Positions 1-11,325 of a stretch of 64,000 nucleotides of DNA are shown here, in pieces. Below the pieces are notes generated by a model that was not told the origin of the DNA, did no database searches, and worked only from the letters and a program-made list of their open reading frames with translations. This DNA is from Mesostigma viride (taxonomy: Eukaryota > Streptophyta > Mesostigmatophyceae > Mesostigmatales > Mesostigmataceae). Each line of letters starts with the position of its first letter. Position 1 is the stretch's first letter. The DNA lies in the NCBI GenBank assembly GCA_009746045.1, contig RPFO01000104.1, forward strand, positions 7,092,750 to 7,156,749. Direction: 5' to 3'. Both the position numbers and the translations under genes were made by a program.

Positions 1-3000
1 CCAAGATGGTGCGCATGGCCCACCTGGCGATCGTGGGCTCGCACGCGGTCAACGGTGTGGCCGCCATCCACACGCACCTGCTCCAGACGAGCCTCTTCCC
101 GGACTTCCACGCGCTGTGGCCCGACAAGTTCACCAACATCACCAACGGCGTCACGTGCCGGAGATGGGTGCTCTGCGCCAACCCGCTGCTGAGCGAGGTA
201 GGGCGTGCGCTTGCCATGTAGTTTATCATCAGCTTTACGTTCCGCATGGCCTTTGTCAGAGTCTTGGGGTGTCCCCAAATATTGACTCTCTGTGGCATTG
301 ATTGCCTGTAGGTAGGATGCCTGCTCGTGCTGGCCATTATTGGTGCCATCGGGTGGTCGGGCGGATGCTTGTGATAGCGTTAGTTGCTTGTTTTAGCACA
401 CATGCTGGTGATCAGCCTGAAGGGTGGCATTGGTTCCAGGCAGAGCAGCGTGGTAGGGCATGTGGAACTCCTAACCCATTTCCCTTACCATTAAAGTGAC
501 GTTGCTACTTATACAGAGTTATCAAATATAGAGTAGCGTTTGATGCAATAGGCGTGCAATAGGGGTGCAATAGGGGTGCAATAGGGGTGCAATATCGATT
601 GAATCGTAGCTCGTGTCAATGCTGCGATGAATAGTGTTGCTAGAGAAGAGGCAAGAGAAGATATGCCTGCCGGATTTTGCCCTTCCACCACCCTTTCCTG
701 CCCCCACCCCCCACCCCCCTAATGATCATCATCATCTCCCGCCCCTCACTCTTTCTGCCCTTCCCCCCTTTCACTTGCCCCAGTAGTATTCAACCACTTC
801 GACGTTTTGAGCCGTTGTTGCAAGAAGGTTTGAAAAGGCCACGTGTCCCCTCGGGCCCTCCCTACCTCTTGTTGCATCGCACCCACAATTGGGCCTCATC
901 ATGATGCAGAGAGTGTCCTCTGTGGCCTGCCCGCTCGCGGCAGTGAGAGGGGCTAGTGCGAACTAGTCGAGGGTGCCCTCCATCCTCGTTGTGTATCAAG
1001 GTTGAAGGTTCCATTATTGCTACCAGCTGTCTACGTTATTGTAACCAATTACTCAACCCCCCTTTCCACCTCGTTCCTCCCTCCCCGTTCCCTTTCCTCC
1101 CCCTCCCCCTCCCCCTCCCCTCCCCCTCCCCCTCCCCTCCCCCTCCCCTCCCCTCCCCCTCCCCTCCCCCTCCCCTCCCTCCCCTCCCCCTCCCCCTCCC
1201 CTCCCCCTCCCCCTCCCCCTCCCTCCCCCTCCCTCCCCTCCCCTCCCCTCCCCCTCCCCCTCCCCTCCCCCTCCCCCCTCCCCCTCCCCTCCCCCTCCCC
1301 TCCCCCTCCCCTCCCCCTCCCCCTCCCCCTCCCCCTCCCCTCCCCTCCCCCTCCCCTCCCCCTCCCCCTCCCCTCCCCCTCCCCTCCCCTCCCCTCCCCC
1401 TCCCCCTCCCCCTCCCCTCCCCTCCCCCCTTCCCCCTCTCTGTCCACTCCTACCATTCCCACCACCACGGCACACCCCAGCTCTTCCACAAGTGGCTGGG
1501 CAGCAACCGCTGGGTGCGCCACGCGCTCGAGACCCGCAACCTGCTCGCCCACCTGGACAACCCGGCCTTCCTGCAGGAGTGGGCGGCCGTGAAGCTGGAG
1601 AACAAGCGCCGCCTGGCCGCCTACATCCGCGCCGAGTGCGGGATCGAGGTCAACCCTGAGGCCCTGTTCGACATGCACGTCAAACGGATCCACGAGTATA
1701 AGCGGCAGCTGCTCAACGTGCTGGGCATCGTGCACCGCTACGAGGTCATCCGGCACGCCAGCGAGGCAGAGAAGAGGGCCATGGTCCCCCGCGTGTGCAT
1801 ATTCGCGGGCAAGGCCGCGCCCGCGTACGTGCTGGCCAAGGACGTCATTTACCTTATCAACCGGTGGGTGCCTGCCAGCCTTGTGCCAGTTTTGTTGCTG
1901 TGTAAGATATGCGGCGGCTGACCTTTGTTTTGTATTCCTTATAGCATGTTATACATAGCCACGCGGCTCCCGCAGTCTTCGCGTCTTTCCTCTCAAACAA
2001 CTGCCATAGTCCTTACATGACGTTGGATCGCCATGCGTCCAGGAGTAGTTGTCTCACCTCATACTTTTTGTTTTGTGCATAGCCCGGGATGTCATTGAGT
2101 TAATCAGCCGGAATGGGTGGTTGTGGAGAAGAATCAGCCTCCCCGCTGGTTTAGATGTGAATGAGCACGGTGACTGTGTTGTCATTGCCAGCAACGTGCT
2201 TGCTGACGACCTACTGCTCCATGGACGCGAATCGTCATGATGCGTTCCATAGTAAGGATCACGCAGCATCCCCATAGTAAGGATCACGCAGCATCCCCGT
2301 AGTAAGGATCACGCAGCATCCCCATAGGAAGGATCACGCAGCATCCCCATAGTAAGGATCACGCAGCATCCCCATAGTAAGGATCACGCAGCATCCCCAT
2401 AGTAAGGATCACGCAGCATCCCCATAGTAAGGATCACGCAGCATCCCCGTAGGAAGGATCACGCAGCATCCCCGTAGTAAGGATCACGCATCATCCCCGT
2501 AGGAAGGATCACGCAGCATCCCCATAGGAAGGATCACGCAGCATCCCCATAGGAAGGATCACGCATCATCCCCATAGTAAGGATCACGCAGCATCCCCAT
2601 AGTAAGGATCACGCAGCATCCCCATAGTAAGGATCACGCAGCATCCCCATAGTAAGGATCACGCAGCATCCCCATAGTAAGGATCACGCAGCATCCCCAT
2701 AGTAAGGATCACGCAGCATCCCCATAGGAAGGATCACGCAGCATCCCCATAGGAAGGATCACGCAGCATCCCCGTAGGAAGGATCACGCAGCATCCCCAT
2801 AGTAAGGATCACGCATCATCCCCGTAGGAAGGATCACGCAGCATCCCCGTAGGAAGGATCACGCAGCATCCCCGTAGTAAGGATCACGCAGCATCCCCGT
2901 AGTAAGGATCACGCAGCATCCCCGTAGGAAGGATCACGCAGCATCCCCAGGTATTGCCCCCCGTCTGGCTGTAGTCGCACAGTGCCTGCTCTGCGCCCCA

Positions 3001-5649
3001 TGATCACTCATTTGCCTCGCACTTTCTCTCTGCTCCCCACTATGTGCGCTACACCCCACCGCGCCCCACCCCACCCCACCGCGCCCCACCCCACCCCACC
3101 CCACCCCACCCCACCCCACCCCACCCCACCCCACCCCACCCCACCCCCCCACCCACCCCACCCCACCCCACCCCACCCACCCCACCCCACCCCACCCCAC
3201 CCCACCCCACCCCACCCCACCCCACCCCACCCCACCCCACCCACCCCACCCCACCCCACCCCACCCCACCCCACCTTACCCCACCCCACCCCACCCCACC
3301 CCTCCCTTCTTCAATGCAGGGTGGCGGAGCGTGTAAACCGCGATGTGATTGTGGGCGACCTACTCAAAGTTGTGTTCATCCCAAACTACAATGTCTCCGT
3401 CGCCGAGGTAGGGCCTGCCCACCATCCTTTACCTTCGCTCGATGCCCATCATGCCCGCATGCCTCCGACCTATTCATCTTGATTAAGGGTGATGAATGGT
3501 GGAACGACCTCCATGTGCCCTGCGCCCTGTCTTGCATAAGGGTGTCACGTCGATGGCCAGCAGACCATCGTCCCCGCGCTCACATCTCCTGCGCTCATGT
3601 CTCCCCTAGTACGCCTGCATGGTGCTGTGCCCCTGCGCCCTGTGCCCATGTGCCCTGCGTTGTGGCCACCAGACCATCCTCCCCGCGTCGTTTACTGACA
3701 GTGTCTTCTTGTGATGTTGTCGCCGCGTCGATGCCTGTCAGACCATCATCCCCGCGTCCGACATCTCGCAGCACATCTCCACCGCGGGCATGGAGGCGTC
3801 CGGCACGTCCAACATGAAGTTTGTCATGAACGGCGGCCTCATCTTCGGCACCATGGACGGCGCGAGCATCGAGATCAGCGAGGCCATCGGGCGCGAGAAC
3901 ATGTTTATTTTTGGCGCGCTCGCGTGCGAGACGGAGAGCCTGCGCCGCAGCCTCAAGCACCGGTGAGGGAGAACGCTGCGAATTTCACCTACTGGCTTAT
4001 CCTACCTGCATGAATACTTTTGCCCAGTTTGCCTCAAGCACCGGTGAGATGGGAAGATATCGCCCTGTCCCGCAGGCCTAGAAGGGAGAACGAGTGTTGG
4101 AGCTGGGGAGCAGAGATAAGCCTTGGGTAGCCTCGCGCATCTGTCAAGCAATCTTGAAGAAATGCTCCCTACCTTTCTGGTTTGGTGTAATTAGCCCTAT
4201 ACCAGCCTCCTTGGCCTAGAAGGAAGAGGGAGTGTTGGGTTGGTGATGATCGAGAGAGGACAGGCACATGCTTGGTCGCTGGCTTCTGAATATGCTTTTG
4301 GCCTTCACCCCTCATTCTACCGACCGCCACTGTGTGCACGGGCTTGGCCTTGACCCCTAAGTGTGTGCTCGCTCGGCTTCCCCGCCCCTTCCTCCTCCCC
4401 CCCCTTCCTTTCTGTTTTGGCTCCCCCCCCTCCCCACGCCTGCAGGGAGCCCGTGCTGGACAGCCGCCTGCTGCACGTGTACCGCGTGCTCCAGTCGGGC
4501 ACGTTCGGCCCCTACGACCACTTCCGGCGCCTGCTGGAGACCCTGATGAATGGCAATGACTACTACCTGGTGGGCCACGACTTTCCTGGATACCTGACAG
4601 CCCAGGCCGAGGTGGACGAGTGCTTCAAGGACCGCGTCGGCTGGGTGCAGAAATGCGTGGTATGCTTCCACACGCGGATGTTGTCGGCACTGAAACACGC
4701 GGCATGGGCCTGCGCATGACGGGTGCCGCTCGCAGCGTGCCATGTGCCAGCAACCACGGTGCCATTGTGCCATGTGTGCCTTTGTGATGCGTGCAGACGT
4801 TCATGATCTGGTCGCACACGGTGGCTGTAGAGTAAGAATCTGGTCACGGTGGCTGTATAGTAGGGTCGCGCACGGTGGCTGTAGAGTAGAGTCGCGCATG
4901 TTGGCCGTAGAGTAGAAATCTGAGCACGCAGCGGTTGCGATGCGAATCAGCCGAGGTGCATAAGTGCTTGGTGTGCTGGCGCACGTGCCCGGTGGTTGCC
5001 CACACGCTGGGCGCATGGATGCACGGTAGGCTCTTCAATCATGCGCAATCCTTAAATTTTGCTGTATCCTCCCTTGTGGTGGTTCATCATCGCCTCTATG
5101 CTGCGTCAGTCTTGTCTGCATGGTATGCTCGATAGCCACTGGGTAGAGCTGCCGTGGCCAACGCTTCTTGCAGCAGTCGACCGTCCTCACCCTACCGATT
5201 CGGTTTTCGCACTTTGGCTCGGTTCGTCGGCGCGTGTGCGTGTGCGTGTGCGTGTGCGTGTGCGTGTGCGTGTGCGTGTGCGTGTGCGTGTGCGTGTGCG
5301 TGTGCGTGTGCGTGTGCGTGTGCGTGTGCGTGTGCGTGTGCGTGTGCGTGTGCGTGTGCGTGTGCGTGTGCGTGTGCGTGTGCGTGTGCGTGTGCGTGTG
5401 CGTGTGCGTGTGCGTGTGCGTGTGCGTGTGCCTGTGCGTGTGCGTGTGCGTGTGCGTGTGCGTGTGCGTGTGTGCGTGTGCGCGCAGAAAAGCACGGCCC
5501 TCTCGGGCTGCTTCAGCAGCGACTACACGGTCCACCAGTACGCGGCCAAGATATGGAACGTGCACCAGCACGCGTTTGAGCCCGTCTGCTGCGCCGAGGT
5601 CAAGAAAGAGAACGATGTGGGGGGCTGCAGCGGGGCCGCGATGGGATGA
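1..5649 (+). CDS. alpha-1,4-glucan (starch/glycogen) phosphorylase, 3' part, six exons
   Basis: Glycosyltransferase family 35 enzyme, which releases glucose-1-phosphate from starch or glycogen using pyridoxal phosphate. The 5' part lies outside the window. Predicted exons are <1-197, 1481-1863, 3320-3407, 3742-3962, 4446-4659 and 5488-5649 (TGA). Reading phases match at every junction, and arginine codons are split CG|G at two of them. Family motifs appear in the right order: IVGSHAVNG and FTNITNGVT in exon 1, [12 protein letters not shown] in exon 2, [10 protein letters not shown] at the end of exon 3, and [10 protein letters not shown] (which includes the PLP-binding lysine region) in exon 4. 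Exon 6 has FSSDYTV and the C-terminal YAAKIW block. The introns hold large simple repeats and copies of exon edges. Family assignment is very secure. Whether the enzyme is plastidial or cytosolic cannot be told without the N-terminus. Confidence 0.95.
547..594 (+). repeat. 12-bp tandem repeat in phosphorylase intron 1
   Basis: About four copies of GTGCAATAGGGG lie in the first visible intron. No coding signal is seen. Confidence 0.85.
860..1020 (+). repeat. dispersed LINE 3'-end-like fragment in phosphorylase intron 1
   Basis: This stretch is clearly similar to 26850-27000 and 27905-28060. All three share the order 'CTCTGTGGCCTGCCC', 'GGCAGTGAGAG' and a distal 'GGTTCC'. The 26850 copy is the 3' UTR of the ORF1 element at 25669-27042, so this is probably a 5'-truncated LINE tail or a SINE derived from one. 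No TSD was recognised here. Confidence 0.65.
1085..1435 (+). repeat. (CCCCT)n-type pyrimidine tract in phosphorylase intron 1
   Basis: About 350 bp of C and T only on the plus strand, in irregular CCCCT/CCCCTT/CCCT units. It ends about 45 bp before the exon 2 acceptor at 1480 and may act as a giant polypyrimidine tract. Long open frames across it on both strands (Pro/Ser/Leu or Gly/Arg/Glu rich) are artefacts of composition. Confidence 0.95.
2245..2950 (+). repeat. 25-bp minisatellite in phosphorylase intron 2
   Basis: About 28 head-to-tail copies of a 25-bp unit containing GGATCACGCAGCATCC, with two variable sites: CCATAG or CCGTAG, and TAAGG or GAAGG. Copies abut without spacers, so it is not a CRISPR array. 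Its mixed variants would make it a polymorphic marker. Confidence 0.95.
3050..3302 (+). repeat. (CCCCA)n pentamer tract in phosphorylase intron 2
   Basis: A nearly pure ACCCC pentamer array with occasional 4-bp units, ending 17 bp before the exon 3 acceptor (AG at 3318-3319). The minus strand is (TGGGG)n and could form G-quadruplexes. Confidence 0.95.
4805..4926 (+). repeat. degenerate tandem repeat in phosphorylase intron 5
   Basis: Four degenerate copies of a unit built on GGTGGCTGTAGAGTAG with variable GGTCGCGCAC-like spacers. No coding signal. Confidence 0.8.
5231..5474 (+). repeat. (GTGTGC)n hexamer tract before the last phosphorylase exon
   Basis: About 40 copies of GTGTGC with one GTGCCT variant, ending about a dozen bases before the exon 6 acceptor. 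It stays open in all three frames, giving false Val-Arg, Ala-Cys and Cys-Val ORFs. Confidence 0.95.
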
Positions 5650-6839
5650 GCCACCACATCTGGTTGATCTGATGGGGTAAGAAGGCGAGGGCAAGGGGTG
5701 GGACCACGGATGAGCCGCCGCGGTTCGCACGCCGTGACAACTGATGCAACGGAGGCATGTGATTGGACCAGTGAGCTTCCACGGTCTGTTCTCATTGGGG
5801 GGGTACCCATTGGATGGCTCGAGGGTGAGAAGGGGGATGGTAGGCGCCAGTAGCACGTCCATGAGCCGGCAGTTTTTGCATCCATGGAAGCACGACCAGA
5901 CGGCTGAGGTTCGCATGCCCATGACCCTGAATGCAACAACGGCAGTTGAGTGAGCATAATCAGACTGCCGCGAGAAGGCAGCCATGTCATCGCTGCATGG
6001 TATCCCACCCAAGGCACATTGATGTTAACCCAGTGGGGCCAGTATATGTTCCATGCGCTTGGGAGACGGTGATGCTTGAAGTCGGCCGTGACTGGCAACT
6101 TTTTCTCGGGCCAGTGAAGGCCACATTCGGGGCCAAGGGCAGGCCACCGTTCACTGCTTGTTGCGGAGCTGTGATGGCTGCTGCCAAGTGTTATCATTAG
6201 ATAATAATAGTGTCATTAGATAAAACGACCCGGGGGCGACATTTGAGTATTCTGTGAAACAGTAGATTATCCACAGCTGGGGTGGCAATCACCCTCGGGG
6301 ATAGTAAAGATGTTTTTCAGCTGGGAGAGCTGAAGCCTCCGGCATTATCTACTGTAGTTGTCGGCAACTTCCCTGTTTTGGAGGCCTCCTCTTCTGCATG
6401 TTTCAGCTGCGAGTGGTCAGACTGGCTGGTGGCTTCCACCACCATGTGCAGGTATAGGAATAGGGTATTTGTCTCATGTGTGAAAGGAGCGGGCGGTCAT
6501 GAGTGGGATGACTCATATTTGGGCACGATGGTGTAGGGTGGTTTCGCTGCAATCATTAGGTCCATGGTCAGATCAACGGATGTTTTGTATGTCAGCACTT
6601 GCAAGCTCTGCACAGGCTGGTAACCATTTGCCAGTCATAAACTTATCCAATCGTATGCTAGGTGATAGCACGCGCGAGTACAGTATCAAAGAGACAACCA
6701 TAAGTACTAGCATCGTGAGTAGAATCGTATTCGGAAAGTGGCATACAGTAAGTAAATAATTGCATACATGCACTTCAGGCCATGTCTCGTAGAGACTGCG
6801 GAACCGTACCAGGTATATATCAAGGAGACAACCACGTAT
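5650..6839. other. intergenic, no gene recognised
   Basis: 3' flank of the phosphorylase. Short ORFs on both strands have no family resemblance or splice context that I can support. Two copies of the motif ATCAAAGAGACAACC / ATCAAGGAGACAACC (6687 and 6820) belong to the dispersed motif seen at 9506, 44803 and elsewhere. Confidence 0.6.
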
Positions 6840-6960
6840 ATATATTAATTAACTAATCAATTAATTAATTAATTAATTAGGAACATAACTCCTACACACA
6901 CAGTACTCCTACACACACAGATCTCGAATGATTTATCTAGTACCAAATCCGACAATCTCA
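6840..6960 (-). repeat. LINE tail remnant (TTAA)n next to a dispersed 50-bp block
   Basis: A TTAATTAA microsatellite is followed by AGGAACATAACTCC, the reverse complement of the 3' terminus of the ORF1-type LINEs, so this is a severely truncated minus-strand copy. The adjoining block 6902-6952 is almost identical to 21193-21241, centred on ATGATTTATCTAGTACCAAA-like sequence, which marks another dispersed repeat. Confidence 0.6.
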
Positions 6961-7649
6961 TTAGAAAAAAATAATTACACAAAAGTTGAAACAAATATCG
7001 TCTGCACCATTCCCCAACCATTAAGCACTAGATGGGGATGTAATCCTCATCCGAGCTGTCCTCTGTACTGTAATGGCAGACGAGGCGGTAGTGTAGCGGC
7101 TATCCTCAGGGCCAATAACCTCCACCTGCATGCGGACTTCTACCCTGGCTAGCTAGCAACAGGCCACGGGGCCCGTGGGGAGAAAACAGCTAGGAGCATA
7201 CCCCTTAGGAAGGTGCATATCGCAGATGGCAGCCCATTTCTCCTTGTCAATCATGCGGGTGCGGAGTACGGATAGTCCCAGAAGCCTTGCATCTTCAAGC
7301 AGGTGTGTCACATAGGTCCGGGGCGCGCCGCGCCGGTGTCGGGCGCGCGCAAGTTTGCAAGTTGGGTGTGATGGGACAAGGGGACCCTGCCGTAGGAGGT
7401 GTCTACCTGGCGTCTTAAGCCCCCCGGCAGGGCCCACATCGGTATTCACCAGGCCGGTCTGTGCGGGCAAGATGGCCGGCCGGCCGGCAAAGAGGAGGCG
7501 GCGGTGTCGGATGGTATGGGTGACAAGCAAGGCAAGGCAAGGTACCGCCACATGTGCCAGTAAACTTGTATGAATCATGGTAAGAAGCCTTGGCAAGCAG
7601 CATCAATTAATTAATTAATTAATTAGGAACATAACTCCGTTGGGAGTAT

Positions 7650-9341
7650 TAAAAAAATTAAATTAAATTATAACATGCCTCCGTGGGGAGGTCATGTAGC
7701 ACATATTCCATGATGGGTGGGGTGGAGGAAGCCGCGTGATCGAACTATCCTAACTCTAAGCTTCTAGAAAATCCTAACTACACTACTCATCAAAACGCCT
7801 CCTCCGCTTGGGGGGAGGTGGCTTGCCCACAGGGTCGGGCGTGTGCGCCTTGACAATCTTCTTCCACCGCGTCTTGTCCTGCATGGCAGTCCAAAGACGG
7901 GAGAGAGAGTGGATGCGGTGCTCAAACTGGGCTGGGACCACTAGGTCGTCCAGCAACATCTGAACGTAGTTCGTGACAGGTTTCCCGACCCTTTTGGGAA
8001 TGTCCTCAGGGCCAGGCCAGGTCAGAATGTGCCGCCCTGGCTGGCCAAGCCGCTGGGGGCCGGCCAGACCAAGGGTGGTGTCGACCTGGCTGGTGCGGGC
8101 AAGGTGTCCTACAAATGCTATCCTACGCTGCCTAATCTCGTCCGAAACACGAGGCATGCCATGATACAAAGACTCTGATGACGGACGCTCGGAAAAACCT
8201 ACGTTAAGGACCTGTCGGAGCATCCTGTATAACGTGCCGTCTAGCCTAGCTGCCAGTTTCGGGGTGGGAGGGTCCACGCCTCGGCGCCATACGTGAGCAC
8301 CGTGAGGACGAGGACCTTGAAGAGCATGCGCTTGCGGTGCCCGCCCAGGCCCTTCGAGCGCCAGTAGGGTGTGAGCGAACGGAGCTTGGCCCAGGCAAGG
8401 CCAATGCGGGTGTCCACATCGTCGGCGGTGTCAGGAAGCCAGCTCCCCAACAGCTTGAAGCGGTCGCGGAACGGGACCTCCGTCCCGTCGAGCAGGCGCG
8501 GCAGCGGTGGTTTACTGGAGGCCCCAATCACCATCGCCACGGTTTTGACACTAATCTCCAACCCCACCGCCCGCGCCTCCAGGCCCAGGCAGTCCAGCCA
8601 GGTCTGAATGTGCTCGGGGCTCTCGATGAGGGTGGTATCATCCGCATAAATCAGGTCGGCAAGGCGGTAACCAGGTCTAACCCCGCCGTGCTCTTTCACG
8701 TTAAGGACGTCCAAGCCTGGCTCGAACCCCTTAAGAGCAGTAAAGCGCGCACGTGCCCGGCGCATGACGTGATCCACGACAATAATGAACAGGTATGGGG
8801 ACAGGACACAACCTTGCCACACCCCGTGGTGAAGGGGGAATGGTGGAGTGGTGCCCTCCGCAGTCCGCACTACTGCCTGTCGAGCCCTCATACAGTCGGC
8901 GAATGGCAGCAATAAACGCAGGTGGTACCCGATCCAGAGCTAGGATGGCCCAAAGAGCCTCCCAGAGAACCGTGTCAAAGGCCTTGATATAGTCAACAAA
9001 AATGAATCTGACCAGCGGCAAACTGTCAGGGGGAAGTCGACGCACCTCCTCCATCGACCGGCGCGCGACAAACACAGCCATGACAGTGTTACGACCACGA
9101 CGGAAACCCATCTGAGACTCACCCAGGTGTGGGTCCAGCGCGGCGCGGAGCCTGTGCAGCATCATGCGCATGAAGACCTTCAGCGCGGCGCTCTGGAGGC
9201 AGACACCCCGGTAGTTGCCGGGGTCAGCAGCAGAGCCCTTCTTGTACAGCATGACGCGGATGGCCGTCTGCCACTCAGCAGGCGGAGGCTCGTCAGAGAG
9301 CAGGACACGGTTGCAGAACGCCAGCAGAAGATCCCTAACCG
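7650..9341 (-). mobile_element. 5'-truncated L1-like LINE (reverse transcriptase part)
   Basis: Inserted with a 13-bp TSD, CCGTTGGGAGTAT, at 7637-7649 and 9342-9354. It has an AATTT-type 3' tail (minus strand) beginning just inside 7650. It holds the RT domain and the C-terminal region only; the 5' end is lost. The RT is 60-70 percent similar by eye to the RT of the LINE at 50615-55923, so it is a sister family. Confidence 0.85.
7783..9341 (-). pseudogene. LINE reverse transcriptase, frameshifted
   Basis: Non-LTR retrotransposon reverse transcriptase. RT blocks are seen in order on the minus strand: PGNYRGVCLQSAALK, GFRRGRNTVMAVF, VDYIKAFDTVLW, HHGVWQGCVLSPYLF and the catalytic LIYADDTTL near 8630-8660. 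A C-terminal region follows, with LTYGAEAWTL, RRIAFVGHLART and a basic KRRRRFDE end. The frame changes between 8731 and 8912 and again near 8241-8277, so the copy is dead. It has no endonuclease or ORF1. Confidence 0.9.
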
Positions 9342-9503
9342 CCGTTGGGAGTATCTGTAGCACATATCCCTTGAGAAGGGGCATATGGCCTATAATACAT
9401 TCTAAGCTACTTCCTGCAAGGGTGGCAAGCAGCATGTATGATACTTATGCTTTCTTTGTACGTGGACCAGGTCTGTTGTTACTCTTGGTTGGGCAATTAG
9501 TGG

Positions 9504-9910
9504 ATATCAAGGAGACAACCAGCGCAGGCCAGAAATCGGGAGAATCCGGACCATGGTAGCTCGAGCATGCCGTTATCTTGTCCGCGTTTTCGAGTCGTTC
9601 AGGATAATGAATGGAGATGGAAATGTGTAGGGCTCCTTGTGCATTGAAATTATGGCTGGCTTACGTGTAGAGCAACTAGATGACCTAGACGGTGGGGCCG
9701 GAAACAGCTTGCTTGATCAGGGCGTGTGCATCGAGCCTAACTGGCCGGAAGTGTCTAGTGGTGAGCACCATTGCTGCGATCGCTTTACCACCATTTACAA
9801 GGCAATACCCGCAAATGGAAAACCACTGAAATGGTCTAGCTAGTAAGTCATTACGTTAGCCATGCCATGTTTCCAAACGTCCAAGAACTGCACACGGTGC
9901 AAAGGCGAAA
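9504..9910 (+). repeat. dispersed repeat R, longest direct copy
   Basis: Begins ATATCAAGGAGACAACCAGC and runs to about AACTGCACACGG. An inverted copy lies at 27056-27480. Partial copies are at 36128-36300, 44802-44891 and (minus) 56627-56665. No ORF. It contains GTCTAGTGGTGAGCACC, which looks slightly like a pol III A box, but a tRNA origin is unproven. Confidence 0.75.
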
Positions 9911-11274
9911 ATCCGGAGGACAGCACTTTCAAATGTGCGGCGGGAACCAAAGGCCCGCGTATGCCAGAAAACACCATGTTACTGTAGCGACGTGACGGTG
10001 TGGACAGCGAATCCAGTGCCAAGCTCGGAGCGGCCGCACAGGAGATCTGGCATCACAGGGTTCAGATGCGCGGAGATACTATGCGATCCAGCCGGTCCAC
10101 GACCTATTTGTAGAGCTTGTGCCAAGGGGCAGCACCGAACAGATGTGAGCGACGTTGCAAAAAACACTGGACTTGACGGAGCATAATGTCTCGGTCATAG
10201 TCTTTGACCAACATGGTTACATATTATTATTTATGCTTGCATTGGCAGACAGGGTAGCTACTATGTGGCATGCCTCACACGAAACCATGGCCACAAATCA
10301 TGAAGACGAAAGTACTTCAAAAATCGCAATGACCCCATATGCAATCAGACAGGTGTATGCTAATCCTACACGTATCCCACGAAAGCGCTTCTGGCCATTT
10401 TGAACCCACTAAACAATAGAAAGCGTAAGTACGTTCATAATCACACCATTTTCCTGTCTTGCAGGTTGAGCCCAGACCCTGGCAGGCGCGGCACAAAAAT
10501 CAATCCTACACAAGTCTCCAAGGCACCACAGAGACGTCAGGCATTGCTACAAAATGCGACATGGTCCCTAGTCAGAGCGAGGTCTGCCATAAGCGGGCTA
10601 GCGAAAGAGGGCATGCCATCCAAAGAAGGGGACCAACCCATGCTTCCTCCTTGCAGCTTCCCACCATACAGCCGCGCCCAACGGCCCAGCAAAGAGAGCC
10701 CAGGAATAGCAAATGCCGAGCCCATCATCGAAACCAAGGAAATGCCGGAACATAGTGCAAGTCCCGGCTCACAGCTCTGCACGCGCTGCCGCCACCCCCC
10801 CCAAAGCTCTCCTTGGCCCTGAGTCGAATTAAGTTTACAGCGAGTGCAACCACACCAAATCGCCGAGGCATTGCAGCACAGAGCTTAAGGGCGCAACCAT
10901 GGGTGGCAGCATGATGCCACAAACACCACACCGTGGCGATCCTTGTAAACCCGGCATGGGACAGATGCCAGCATCATAATGCCCCATTTGGCAGCCGTTT
11001 GAGAACCCCACGCAATGCACTACTCCCCCCCACACACACATCGAACAGCGGTCAAGCCTTGGTTTGTAAGGACCGGCCGCCCCCCCCCCCCATCTGAGCT
11101 GCCATGGTCCACGACGAAGGAACTATCCAAACTTTGTCGCCCGAACCAGGCAACGTCCCCCATTGCCTCACAAAGGAGCCCTCCCTGATAGGGCCTCCCA
11201 CAAGTAGGCCCCGTGCCACCCACCCACCCACCCACAGAAGGGCCTTCCACTTCTGGTCGACCCCGCACAAACGA
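9911..11274. other. intergenic, no gene recognised
   Basis: No ORF here has recognisable motifs or convincing splice signals. It is the downstream flank of the minus-strand P450 gene. Only short GC-rich frames are present. Confidence 0.5.
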
Positions 11275-11302
11275 CCCCCCCCCCCCCCCCCCCCCCCCCC
11301 CC
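11275..11302 (+). repeat. poly(C) tract, 28 C
   Basis: An uninterrupted run of 28 C lies 24 bp downstream of the P450 stop codon, so the P450 mRNA 3' UTR would carry a poly(G) run. Assembly length may be unreliable here. Confidence 0.9.
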
Positions 11303-11325
11303 TGGATCCCCCGCGCGTGTGGTGC

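Larger units (their letters stand above)
7604..9423 (-). mobile_element. 5'-truncated ORF1-type LINE tail, split by another LINE
   Basis: A minus-strand copy of only the last ~115 bp of the ORF1-type LINE 3' UTR: 7604-7649 carries the tail and hairpin, and 9355-9423 carries the upstream part. It is bounded by a perfect 12-bp target-site duplication GGCAAGCAGCAT at 7592-7603 and 9424-9435. The element at 7650-9341 interrupts it. The same 3' UTR sequence is seen intact at 22750-22860. Confidence 0.8.

Noticed and set aside
956-1921. 321-aa and other long ORFs through the CCCCT tract
   Set aside because: Only the part after 1481 is phosphorylase exon; the Pro/Ser/Leu part is translated simple repeat in an intron.
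2245-2950. CRISPR-like array of 25-bp repeats
   Set aside because: Units abut with no spacers, and the host is a spliced eukaryotic gene.
5035-6012. 325-aa minus ORF with His-Thr repeats
   Set aside because: It is the antisense of the GTGTGC tract and phosphorylase exon 6.
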